Below, in pieces: positions 56,003-63,002 of a DNA stretch of 63,002 nucleotides; positions within the stretch are counted from its first letter, which is position 1, and every line of letters starts with the position of its first letter. A program made the position numbers and the translations under genes. Below the pieces are notes generated by a model, which did no database searches, was not told the origin of the DNA, and saw only the letters and a program-made list of their open reading frames with translations. The stretch comes from Methylomonas rivi (GTDB taxonomy: Bacteria > Pseudomonadota > Gammaproteobacteria > Methylococcales > Methylomonadaceae), in the NCBI RefSeq assembly GCF_024505165.1, contig NZ_JANIBK010000008.1:1-63002 (forward strand), in the 5' to 3' direction.

Positions 56003-56887
56003 TCAGTCTATATAACGCTTCACCAGCTCGCCGTAGGCATCGATGCGCCTGTCGCGCAAAAACGGCCAGATCCGCCGCACGTCTTCGCTACGTTTAGGAT
56101 CGAGCGTGGCCGTCAGCAGCGTGTCTTGCCGGTCGTCGGCATTGCCGAGATATTCGCCTTGCGGGCCGGCAATGAAGCTGTTGCCCCAGAACTGGATGCC
56201 GCTGGCTTGGCCCGGCGCGGCTTCATAACCGATCCGGTTGCAGGCGATCAAGGGTAAACCATTGGCGACGGCGTGGCCGCGTTGTACGGTAATCCAGGCC
56301 TCCAGCTGGCGCAGTTTTTCGGCCGCGTCGTCGTCCGGATTCCAGCCTATGGCGGTGGGATAAATCAACACGTCCGCGCCAGCCAAGGCCATCAGCCGTG
56401 CCGCTTCCGGATACCATTGATCCCAGCAAATCAACACACCCAATTTGCCTATTGAAGTGTCAATCGGTTTGAAACCCAGATCGCCGGGGGTGAAATAAAA
56501 CTTCTCGTAAAACCCCGGGTCGTCCGGGATGTGCATTTTTCGGAACCTGCCGGCGATGCCGCCGTCCTTGTCGAACACCACCGCCGTGTTGTGGTACAGG
56601 CCGGGCGCGCGTTTTTCGAATATCGTCGAGACGATGACCACGCGGTTGTCGGCCGCCGCTTGGCTCAGGGTTTCGCAGGTCGGGCCGGGGATGGCCTGAG
56701 CCATGTCGAAGCAATCGGTATCTTCGCTTTGGCAAAAATAATGGTCCAGGTGCAGTTCCGGCAGCACCACCAGATCGGCATTTTGTTTGGCGGCGGCCTC
56801 GATCTGGCTGATCGAGTAGGCGAGATTGGCGTCTCTGCCGCGATTGCAGGGTTGTTGTACGGCGCAGGCGATGATGGGTTTTTTCAT
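56003..56887 (-). CDS. aguB: N-carbamoylputrescine amidase
   Basis: Carbon-nitrogen hydrolase of 294 residues. The nitrilase triad is visible: Glu in VVLPELHLDHYF, Lys in FRKMHIPDDPGFYEKFYF and Cys in VLICWDQWYPEAAR. The start is the ATG giving MKKPIIACAVQQP; a longer frame upstream would add 39 unconserved residues. It splits N-carbamoylputrescine into putrescine, CO2 and ammonia, completing the agmatine route begun by the AguA gene 65 bases upstream. Confidence 0.9.
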   Translation of the reverse strand: MKKPIIACAVQQPCNRGRDANLAYSISQIEAAAKQNADLVVLPELHLDHYFCQSEDTDCFDMAQAIPGPTCETLSQAAADNRVVIVSTIFEKRAPGLYHNTAVVFDKDGGIAGRFRKMHIPDDPGFYEKFYFTPGDLGFKPIDTSIGKLGVLICWDQWYPEAARLMALAGADVLIYPTAIGWNPDDDAAEKLRQLEAWITVQRGHAVANGLPLIACNRIGYEAAPGQASGIQFWGNSFIAGPQGEYLGNADDRQDTLLTATLDPKRSEDVRRIWPFLRDRRIDAYGELVKRYID

Positions 56888-56952
56888 AGGGTAATCGAGT
56901 GCATTATGAAAAAGGCTAGGGTACGCAGTGCATACCCTGGCGGCAAATTGGA

Positions 56953-57990
56953 TCAGGGTTCGAAATTCAAGCTTACAAAGGCCGGAATTTGCATGCTGGC
57001 GCAATGCAGGCTGCCGTATTGATGTACCAAGGGCCGGCAGGGCACAGCGATGATTTCACGATCCGGAAAGCTGGCGGCCAAGCGTTCCAACGCCAGTTTA
57101 TCGTTGGCGTCGTCATAAACCGGCACCAACACCGCGCCGTTGATAATCAGGAAATTGGCATAATTGGCCGGCAGGCGTTGGCCGTTTTCGTCGCTGATCG
57201 GCTTGGGCAGCGGCAGGGCGACCAGCTTATAAGGCTCTCCGGCCGCGGTTTTAAAGGTCTTCAACTGCGCTTCCATGTTTTTAAGGCTGGCGTAATGCGC
57301 GTCTTCGGCATCGTCGCAACTGCTGTAGGCGATGGTTTCGGCGTCGCAAAAACGGGCCAGCGTGTCGATATGAGCATCGGTGTCGTCGCCGGCCAAATTA
57401 TCCTGTTCCACCCACAGTATGCGTTCGGCGCCCAAATAGTTTTTTACCTGGCTGGCGATGGCGGCTGGCGACAAATCCGGGTTACGGTTGGGGTTGAACA
57501 GGCAATTCTTGGTGGTCATCAGCGTGCCTTGGCCGTCGGATTCCACGCTGCCGCCTTCCAACACCAAATCGACCGTGGCGGTGGGGTGGCCCTTAAAAAT
57601 CGGATGCGAAAATAGCGCCAGATTCAAGGCGTCGTCTGCAGCGTGCGGATATTTGTTACCCCAGCCGTTAAAGCGGAAGTTGGCCAATTGCAGCTTGGCT
57701 TTCGGGTGTTGCCATTCCAGGCTCAAAAATACCGTATCCCGTACCCAGATATCGTTGTAATCGGCTTGAATAAAGTGAATATTGCCGGTGCTTTTCAACA
57801 GGCTTTGAATATGCACTTCATGTTCGCCGTTTTTGCAAATGACGATCAGCGGCTGGAAGCGGCTGACGGTAGTGGCGATGAAATGATAGGAATCCTCGAC
57901 GGCGGACAGGTTGGCGAAGTCGCCGTCGGCATGCGGCCACGCAATGATCACGGCGGCTTGCGGTTCCCATTCGGCTGGAAAACGGATCAT
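56953..57990 (-). CDS. aguA: agmatine deiminase
   Basis: Peptidyl-arginine-deiminase-like enzyme of 345 residues. The N-terminus has FPAEWEPQAAVIIAWPH. The guanidinium-binding DYNDIWVRDTVF and the His/Asp block GDDTDAHIDTLARF are present, as is the catalytic Cys in YGSLHCASMQIP near the C-terminus. It converts agmatine to N-carbamoylputrescine. Forms a two-gene putrescine operon with aguB. Confidence 0.9.
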   Translation of the reverse strand: MIRFPAEWEPQAAVIIAWPHADGDFANLSAVEDSYHFIATTVSRFQPLIVICKNGEHEVHIQSLLKSTGNIHFIQADYNDIWVRDTVFLSLEWQHPKAKLQLANFRFNGWGNKYPHAADDALNLALFSHPIFKGHPTATVDLVLEGGSVESDGQGTLMTTKNCLFNPNRNPDLSPAAIASQVKNYLGAERILWVEQDNLAGDDTDAHIDTLARFCDAETIAYSSCDDAEDAHYASLKNMEAQLKTFKTAAGEPYKLVALPLPKPISDENGQRLPANYANFLIINGAVLVPVYDDANDKLALERLAASFPDREIIAVPCRPLVHQYGSLHCASMQIPAFVSLNFEP

Positions 57991-58083
57991 GAAATACTCC
58001 CTGATTGAATATGGTTTGAAAACGGATGCGCTATTGTATCAATGCTGCCTGGGGAATGTTTTACCGGTTCAAAATATGTCCGA

Positions 58084-58112
58084 TTGACAGCGTCCGCACC
58101 GGACTCTATAGT
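58084..58112 (+). promoter_or_regulatory. strong sigma70-type promoter
   Basis: TTGACA at 58084-58089, a 17-base spacer and TATAGT at 58107-58112: eleven of twelve consensus bases at ideal spacing. It points toward the DMT exporter gene and would leave an untranslated leader of about 160 bases. It diverges from aguA. Confidence 0.72.
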
Positions 58113-58213
58113 CTGCGCCCATGCACATTTATACACGTATTTCAAACAAGCAAACATGGCTAGGGATTACCCCCTTTTGCCGTGGTGCTGTCGTTTAATT
58201 AATCGATTTTAAA

Positions 58214-58239
58214 GCAACCGCGGGCTCTACCGCGTTTGC
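58214..58239 (+). promoter_or_regulatory. hairpin in the long leader of the DMT exporter
   Basis: GCAA-C-CGCGG, loop GCTCTA, CCGCG-T-TTGC forms a nearly perfect stem 43 bases before the start codon. No T-run follows, so it is not a simple terminator. With the ~160-base leader it may be a control element. I could not match it to a known riboswitch. Confidence 0.35.
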
Positions 58240-58281
58240 TTCGCTTTTCGCCCACGGCCCGCAACCATCCTGGAGGCCATA

Positions 58282-59196
58282 ATGGCGACAATCACACCAC
58301 CCACGTTATCCGACCGTAAGCTTTTATTCGGCTTCGCTTTGGCCGCGCTGGCCGCCATCGGTTTTTCCGGCAAGGCGATTTTGGTCAAACTGGCATATGT
58401 CGACTCGGTCGATGCGGTAACGCTGCTGGCCCTGCGCATGCTGTTTTCCACCCCGTTTTTCTTGCTGGTGGCGTTGCGGCATATCGGTCGCGGCAGCGCG
58501 TCGCCGTTGCGCGGCAGGGACTGGCTGTCGATTTTGATCCTGGGTTTGTTGGGTTACTATCTGTCCAGCTTGTTCGATTTTATCGGTCTGGCCTACATAT
58601 CCGCCGGCCTGGAACGCCTGATTCTGTTTCTGTACCCGACCATGGTGGTGTTGCTGTCGGCGCTGCTGTTGGGTAAACGCTTCGGCCGCAAGGAAGTGAT
58701 GGCGCTGCTGTTGAGTTATGCCGGCATCGGCGTGGTGTTTTTGGACGAGCTGCAAGTTCAGTCGCCGCATGTATTCAAGGGCGCGGCCTTCGTGTTCGCC
58801 AGTACGTTGACGTATTCAGCCTACCTGATCGGCACCGGCGAAGCGGTGGCGCGCATCGGCGTGTCGCGCTTTACCGCCTTCGCCATGCTGGTGGCCTGCG
58901 CGGCCACCGTGTTGCAGTTTGTATTGACGCATTCGCCGCGGAGCTTGCTGGATTTGCCGGCGCGGGTGTATCAATTGAGCGCGGTCATGGCTATCGTCTC
59001 CACGGTGTTGCCGGTGTTCATGCTGTCGGCCAGCATTCGGCTGATCGGTTCCGGCCGCGCCGCATTGATCGGCTCAATCGGGCCGGTGGCGACCTTATTT
59101 ATGGCCGCCGCGATATTGGATGAATCCTTGACTGTGCAACAAATGGCCGGCGCCGGTTTGGTAATGGTTGGCGTGTTGAGCCTGTCGCGGCGCTAA
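58282..59196 (+). CDS. EamA/DMT-family transporter
   Basis: Drug/metabolite exporter of 304 residues with ten membrane helices in two EamA repeats (first: AALAAIGFSGKAILVKL; second: FASTLTYSAYLIGTGEAVARIG). The ATG follows GGAGG. The repeat ends carry the typical LERLILFLYPTMVVLLSALLLGK motif. The substrate is unknown; amino-acid or purine export is usual in the family. Single gene with its own strong promoter, ending 6 bases from the convergent RimK-like gene. Confidence 0.85.
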   Translation: MATITPPTLSDRKLLFGFALAALAAIGFSGKAILVKLAYVDSVDAVTLLALRMLFSTPFFLLVALRHIGRGSASPLRGRDWLSILILGLLGYYLSSLFDFIGLAYISAGLERLILFLYPTMVVLLSALLLGKRFGRKEVMALLLSYAGIGVVFLDELQVQSPHVFKGAAFVFASTLTYSAYLIGTGEAVARIGVSRFTAFAMLVACAATVLQFVLTHSPRSLLDLPARVYQLSAVMAIVSTVLPVFMLSASIRLIGSGRAALIGSIGPVATLFMAAAILDESLTVQQMAGAGLVMVGVLSLSRR

Positions 59197-59202
59197 AGCG
59201 CT

Positions 59203-60678
59203 TCAGTCCAGGCCTTTGCTGCGGTTGTCCATTCGCCGCAGAAATTCGCTCATGATCACCCGGTACAGTTCGTCGCCCAGGTATTTATCTTCTACACCAC
59301 TGTCGATGCTGGGGTTGTCGTTGACTTCGATCACATAACCCTTGCCGGCGATTTCCTTGACATCGACGCCGTACAAGCCGTTGCCTATCGGCTGGGTGGC
59401 TTTTAGCGCCGCGTCCAGCACGGCTTTCGGCACTTCGAAGGTCGGCAGGGTGGCGAAACTGCCGCTGTCGGTACGGCTGGCGCCGTGGCGGTAGATTTGC
59501 CAGTGGTTTTTCACCATGAAGTAGCGGCAGGCATACAAGGCCTTGTTGTTGAAAATGCCGATACGCCAGTCGAAATCGGTATAGAGAAATTCCTGCGCCA
59601 GCAACAACGCCGATTGCTCGAACAGTTCCGCCACTTTAATATCCAGTTCCTGGCGGTTGTTGACCTTGACGATGCCGCGCGAAAACGAGCCGTCGGGGAT
59701 TTTGATCACCACCGGATAACCGGCGGTCGCTTCCAGTTTATCCAGATGTTCCAGATTACCCTTGTGCAGGATCCAGGTCTTTGGCGTCGGGACTTTATGG
59801 GTGCGAAACAGGTCGGCGAGATAGACTTTGTTGGCGCAGCGCAAAATCGAGGTGGGGTCGTCTATCACCATCAAACCTTCGGCTTCGGCTTTTTTGGCGA
59901 AACGGTAGGTGTGGTGGTCGATGGCCGTGGTTTCGCGGATAAATAAACCGTCGAATTCGGGGATGCGGCCATAATGTTTTTGGGTGATCAATTCCACGTC
60001 TATACCCATTTGCCGGCCGACGTCGATAAATTTTTTCAGCGCGCCGCGGTTGCTGGGCGGCAGTTTCTCCAGGGGATTGATCAATACCGCCAGATCGTAA
60101 CGCGCCGCCTTGCGGGTGCGGCCCTTGCGCCAGACTTTCTTGCTGAATTTATCCAGCGCTTCGGCGAACAGAGTTTGCATGGCGTCGTCCAGGCTGCGCG
60201 GCGATACGGCGTTCAGATCGGTAATTTCCCATTGCTGATTAAAGTGCAGGGTAATTTCCAGCACCGGGCAGGGGAAGCGTTCGAACAAGCGCCGGGCCAA
60301 ATCCTGAAAATCGGTTTCCGGCGTATTGCCGAAATAACTGTACAGCTTGAATTCGCTCTGCCGGGTTTGCTTTTTAAAAGCTCGTGCCAGCGGTTGGGTA
60401 AAGTCTTCCAGTTGCAAGCGGTACAAGGCGTTTTTACCCAGATCGTTGATGACCTTGACCGAGGGGATGACGTGGTGGTTGCGGGCTTCGGCCAGCAGGG
60501 AGCAGTAATAGCCGTCGGACAGATAGGCGTAACTGCTGCAAAGATTGATGACCCGCACCCGTTGCTCGGGGTAGGTGTGCTCGGACGCCAGATAATGTTC
60601 GAAGCTGATCACCTGTTCGCTGGGATAATACGGATTCCAGTCGGAAAGATCGTCAACAACCAATAATGTGTTTGCCAT
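59203..60678 (-). CDS. RimK-like ATP-grasp ligase with N-terminal RLAN domain
   Basis: Protein of 491 residues. Residues 1-165 are the RimK-like ATP-grasp N-terminal domain (TLLVVDDLSDWNPYYPS), and the ATP-grasp core follows with YPVVIKIPDGSFSRGIVKV (ATP-binding loop), AQEFLYTDFDWRIGIF and the metal-binding VIEVNDNPSIDSGVED. This double-length subfamily is separate from ribosomal S6 modification RimK. It probably forms a peptide-like bond between an amino acid and a carboxylate; the substrate is unknown. In many genomes a GNAT or glutamate-cysteine-ligase-like partner is adjacent, but none is seen here. Confidence 0.82.
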   Translation of the reverse strand: MANTLLVVDDLSDWNPYYPSEQVISFEHYLASEHTYPEQRVRVINLCSSYAYLSDGYYCSLLAEARNHHVIPSVKVINDLGKNALYRLQLEDFTQPLARAFKKQTRQSEFKLYSYFGNTPETDFQDLARRLFERFPCPVLEITLHFNQQWEITDLNAVSPRSLDDAMQTLFAEALDKFSKKVWRKGRTRKAARYDLAVLINPLEKLPPSNRGALKKFIDVGRQMGIDVELITQKHYGRIPEFDGLFIRETTAIDHHTYRFAKKAEAEGLMVIDDPTSILRCANKVYLADLFRTHKVPTPKTWILHKGNLEHLDKLEATAGYPVVIKIPDGSFSRGIVKVNNRQELDIKVAELFEQSALLLAQEFLYTDFDWRIGIFNNKALYACRYFMVKNHWQIYRHGASRTDSGSFATLPTFEVPKAVLDAALKATQPIGNGLYGVDVKEIAGKGYVIEVNDNPSIDSGVEDKYLGDELYRVIMSEFLRRMDNRSKGLD

Positions 60679-60975
60679 GGTGGAACAGGTTCAGATCGAA
60701 AAAGAAGTGCTGATTCTGAAACCAGACAGCGTTTTAAACAAGAGCTAAAGTTCATGACGGCGCGGCATCGTCCCGGCAAGCGAGAGATACCGCGCGGGAG
60801 CTGGCCGGGTAGAGGCGGAACCGATTTTTAGAAACCGGAACTCGAATCGGCAAGCCGACTTGTACCGTTATCGATTCGATCATCCCAAGGAATTGCGGAA
60901 ACTCAATATGAAAGGCATTTTTTAATTGGTAGGCATGGCGGCAAGTGCGGACGAATGTAGCAAGTAACTCGATTG

Positions 60976-61119
60976 GTGAGCTGGGAAATCCTCTACGGCA
61001 AACAAGCGCAAAAAGGCGCCCGTAAACTCGTGGCGGCTGGATTGAAAGACAAGGTCTTACCACTCTTAGCCGGCGCTTATTTCCGGCGTATCAACATAAT
61101 GTGTCGCTATCGCGACGGC
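60976..61119 (+). pseudogene. truncated YoeB/RelE-type toxin relic
   Basis: Starts GTG with SWEILYGKQAQKGARKLVAAGLKDK, cut here at the point where it resembles the first helices of Txe/YoeB-like toxins. It then jumps directly to GAYFRRINIMCRYRDG, the region that in full toxins follows about 20 residues later (AYSRRIN-QHRLVY). The internal part and the last strand are missing and the frame runs into a repeat element. No antitoxin gene is visible upstream. Probably a non-functional remnant. Confidence 0.6.
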
Positions 61120-61134
61120 GTTTTTAAGTCGGGT

Positions 61135-61345
61135 CTCGGCCCGAAAGCCGAGGTACTTTTCTTTGCTTGTCCAAAGAAAAGTACCCAAAAGAAACGACAC
61201 CCCATGCCGCTTTGATCCTGCGCTCCGAAGGGTTTGGACGGGGTTTTCCGAAGGGGCATCCTAGCCCCTGCGAAAAACGCGATGCATTCATGCATCGCCC
61301 CTGTCGGGCAAATCCGCCCAAACCCTCCGGTGCTCGGCGCGGCAT
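61135..61345. repeat. composite fold-back repeat element
   Basis: Three nested or serial inverted repeats are seen. CTCGGC/GCCGAG is at 61135-61152. A perfect 14-base stem, GGTACTTTTCTTTG/CAAAGAAAAGTACC, with a 6-base loop lies at 61152-61185. An outer 12-base pair, GGGTTTGGACGG (61230-61241) against CCGCCCAAACCC (61314-61325), encloses the palindromic GCGATGCA-TTCA-TGCATCGC at 61279-61298. Short frames here (reading FFACPKKSTQKK) are a common mis-annotation of this kind of intergenic repeat. No transposase is present. Confidence 0.7.
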
Positions 61346-61392
61346 CAGGGGAGAAAACCATCCCAAAATCGAAGTTTATAAACTCGGGATCG

Positions 61393-61422
61393 GTCCGATT
61401 AGCGAAGTGTGATCGGACGCAT
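61393..61422 (+). repeat. REP-like palindromic unit, copy 1
   Basis: TCCGATTA, 8-base loop GCGAAGTG, TGATCGGA: a stem with one G-T pair. It matches an inverted second copy about 195 bases downstream. The core, GATTAGCGAAGxxTxATC, resembles dispersed intergenic palindromes of many gammaproteobacteria. Confidence 0.55.
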
Positions 61423-61585
61423 CACGTCCAACATTTTTCATAGCAATGGCCTTGATAACAAATTGATTTCGCGGATCGAAAAACTCTACATCCATGTCGC
61501 GCATAATGAATCCATTTTAATAACAAACCTTAAATTAATTTAATATTCTTCAAAATTTGACGAAGTTCATTTCGTAAAACACAGC

Positions 61586-61616
61586 ATTCGTCCGATTATG
61601 CTTTGCTAATCGGAAC
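61586..61616 (-). repeat. REP-like palindromic unit, copy 2 (inverted)
   Basis: TCCGATTA, loop TGCTTTGC, TAATCGGA with perfect 8-base arms, immediately after the stop of the HEPN-type gene. Its reverse complement matches copy 1 over about 30 bases with roughly six differences. It may also serve as transcript end for the gene on the minus strand. Confidence 0.55.
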
Positions 61617-61624
61617 TATTCGGG

Positions 61625-63001
61625 CTAAGCGTTTAGAGCATACTTAAACAAAAGCCTATCAATATTTTCCTTACTAAACTTCAAATCTTTTTTGTTCATG
61701 GATTTATAATAAGATGTGTAATTTAGTTGAACCATCTTAAAGCCTTGATCAATAGAGTTTAATCTGTTTTTAGAGGATGCTAAAAACATTAAGCTATTCA
61801 CAATACTGTCCAGGTAATCATGTGTGTTTTCGATTAACACATCCGTATAAGATGGAGTGTTACCATCATGAACTATCAGGTTTCTCGCTCTATATATTCT
61901 TCTTATCTGCCAAGCAACTCGTCGCTCATGATCATCGAGAGATTTTATAATATTTTTTGGATCAGAAAGAATAAATCTAATATAGCTATATCTATCCTTA
62001 AGAAGATAAAAATCCTTGAATGACAACTCTAATTTATCTCGTAGGTCTTGATATTCATCTAAAGACATGAGGTGCACTATTTTTTTCAAATAACCATCTG
62101 CCTCGACATTCCTGATAATTGTTTTTATTAATTTACTATCCCATTTCCATAAATCCTTTGAGAACCGAGTGACTATTTTCCTAATGTAGATCAAATTTAA
62201 AAATGGAAGTACAGATGAAACGATATGTTCAATTTGGGAGATTTCATTGTCATCAGATTTGCTTGGAATCAACGATTCTAGTGCTATCCAAAGATTGATC
62301 ATTTGATTTTCTAATGACTCGCTGCTTAGCGCTAAAGCATGTAGCTCCGCGCTTCGATTAAATTTCCTAAATGAGTCTCTTCTCATTGAAAATTCAGCCA
62401 TAAATTCTGTCAATTTTTTAGATGCAACGCCTGTTTTTGAGTCATGGCACTTGTGCATTGGATTGATCGACTTCTTTACTTTTACACATTTTTTGGATTC
62501 AATATTTATTACTAAACATTCTACAATTGGATCAGGCGATTGTTTATGGTGAAACAATCCAACCAAAGTTTGCAAAAGCTCTACAATTCCATCGGTCACC
62601 ATTTTGGACGAATATTGGTCTTTTGCTTTTATGTTTTTGAAAAACAAATATGTTTTATCGCCGTGCAATTCAAAATCGAATTTTTTTATCTGATCCGCAT
62701 ATTCCGGAATCGTTATCGCCATATCAATTCCAAGATTTTTCCCTGAATCAATGAACTCATGCAAATAATTCGGAGCTCGATAAATTACCGCATATGACGT
62801 CTCTTCTCCAGAAAATATTTCAATATAATCAAAAATTGCATTATTGCCAGAAATTCTGCTGGATGAATAAAAGAAAAATTCTGTGGACTTCTCTTTTATA
62901 TATCGTGGCGAGTAACCATAATTCAGAAGTGTTGTTATATAACTTCTCGTCAAAGAACGTAATTTATAAAAATCTTGCCCTTCTGTAATCTCTTTAATAA
63001 G
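61625..63001 (-). CDS. HEPN (Apea-like) domain protein, 5' end beyond the window
   Basis: At least 458 residues; the frame is open to the right edge (upstream codons read LIKEITEGQDFYKLRS), so the start is outside and the TTG at 62953 is not a reliable start. Residues near 200-240 read LENQMINLWIALESLIP, and the C-terminal region has IYRARNLIVHDGN, the R-N-x3-H pattern of Apea/HEPN nucleases. The first half is an unrecognised alpha/beta region. Strongly AT-rich compared with the neighbours, and placed next to repeats and a toxin relic, so probably acquired. Members of such families are often found in defence islands. Confidence 0.6.
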   Translation of the reverse strand, partial: LIKEITEGQDFYKLRSLTRSYITTLLNYGYSPRYIKEKSTEFFFYSSSRISGNNAIFDYIEIFSGEETSYAVIYRAPNYLHEFIDSGKNLGIDMAITIPEYADQIKKFDFELHGDKTYLFFKNIKAKDQYSSKMVTDGIVELLQTLVGLFHHKQSPDPIVECLVINIESKKCVKVKKSINPMHKCHDSKTGVASKKLTEFMAEFSMRRDSFRKFNRSAELHALALSSESLENQMINLWIALESLIPSKSDDNEISQIEHIVSSVLPFLNLIYIRKIVTRFSKDLWKWDSKLIKTIIRNVEADGYLKKIVHLMSLDEYQDLRDKLELSFKDFYLLKDRYSYIRFILSDPKNIIKSLDDHERRVAWQIRRIYRARNLIVHDGNTPSYTDVLIENTHDYLDSIVNSLMFLASSKNRLNSIDQGFKMVQLNYTSYYKSMNKKDLKFSKENIDRLLFKYALNA

Positions 63002-63002
63002 C

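Larger units (their letters stand above)
60679..61624. other. repeat-rich intergenic region
   Basis: About 950 bases without an intact gene, between the RimK-like gene and the HEPN-type gene. It holds the toxin relic, the fold-back element and the REP-like pair listed separately. The first ~290 bases (60679-60970) show nothing recognisable. Confidence 0.6.

Noticed and set aside
61107-61443. Several overlapping short frames on both strands (reading FFACPKKSTQKK and similar)
   Set aside because: They coincide with the fold-back repeat and change frame with it; this is the usual false-gene signature of an intergenic repeat.
1-63002. CRISPR arrays, tRNA or rRNA genes, complete insertion sequences
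   Set aside because: No regularly spaced direct repeats, cloverleaf-like tRNA sequence, rRNA signature stretches or transposase genes were recognised on reading either strand.

Overview
The window looks like a chromosomal segment of a gammaproteobacterium. It carries an rpsF-rpsR-(DUF2232 membrane protein)-rplI ribosomal operon, an MdtABC-type RND pump, hldD and an AguA/AguB putrescine pathway, with moderately GC-rich flanks. An aquatic, methanotroph-like lineage (Methylococcales) fits the gene mix, but no marker gene here proves it. I saw no rRNA, tRNA or CRISPR array.

Layout: (1) 1-8.9 kb, RND tripartite efflux operon, cut by the left edge. (2) 9.0-13.2 kb, AstE-like deacylase, then the S6/S18/L9 operon with hldD four bases behind rplI. 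(3) 13.4-17.9 kb, small accessory genes: a HepT/MntA toxin-antitoxin pair, a HEPN-like protein, an NlpC/P60-like protein and a membrane-anchored aspartic protease. (4) 18.4-44.4 kb, a long single-strand surface-glycan locus. It starts with GDP-D-glycero-D-manno-heptose synthesis (HddA, split transketolase, HddC, GmhA; GmhB at the far end) plus a ColD-like PLP dehydratase, then an ABC-type polysaccharide exporter (Wzm/Wzt), two sulfotransferases, three glycosyltransferases, two B12-type radical SAM proteins, an SDR, an acyltransferase and an orphan ThsB-like TIR protein. (5) 44.5-51.9 kb, a decayed glycosyltransferase, then an AT-richer cassette of SxtJ, DUF5989, carbamoyltransferase, SGNH hydrolase, MBOAT acyltransferase and a second SGNH-like protein. 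(6) 52.1-60.7 kb, housekeeping genes: CBS + PII-like + two DUF1538 membrane proteins, a KefB-like antiporter, AguB/AguA, a DMT exporter and a RimK-like ATP-grasp enzyme. (7) 60.9-63.0 kb, a truncated toxin relic, fold-back repeats and a HEPN-type protein running off the right edge.

Read together, region 4 predicts a heptose-containing, probably deoxygenated, sulfated and acylated/carbamoylated polysaccharide, built in the cytoplasm and exported by Wzm/Wzt.

The most striking observation is a short (~50-residue) domain of the form NIVxFxGxYYGIP...LGxxDL...PGIL. It occurs in at least eight copies at the C-terminal ends of five neighbouring proteins from four unrelated enzyme families (two sulfotransferases, one glycosyltransferase, one giant radical SAM protein with three copies, one acyltransferase). 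I do not recognise it as a named domain. It behaves like a shared docking or glycan-binding tag for the enzymes of this locus.
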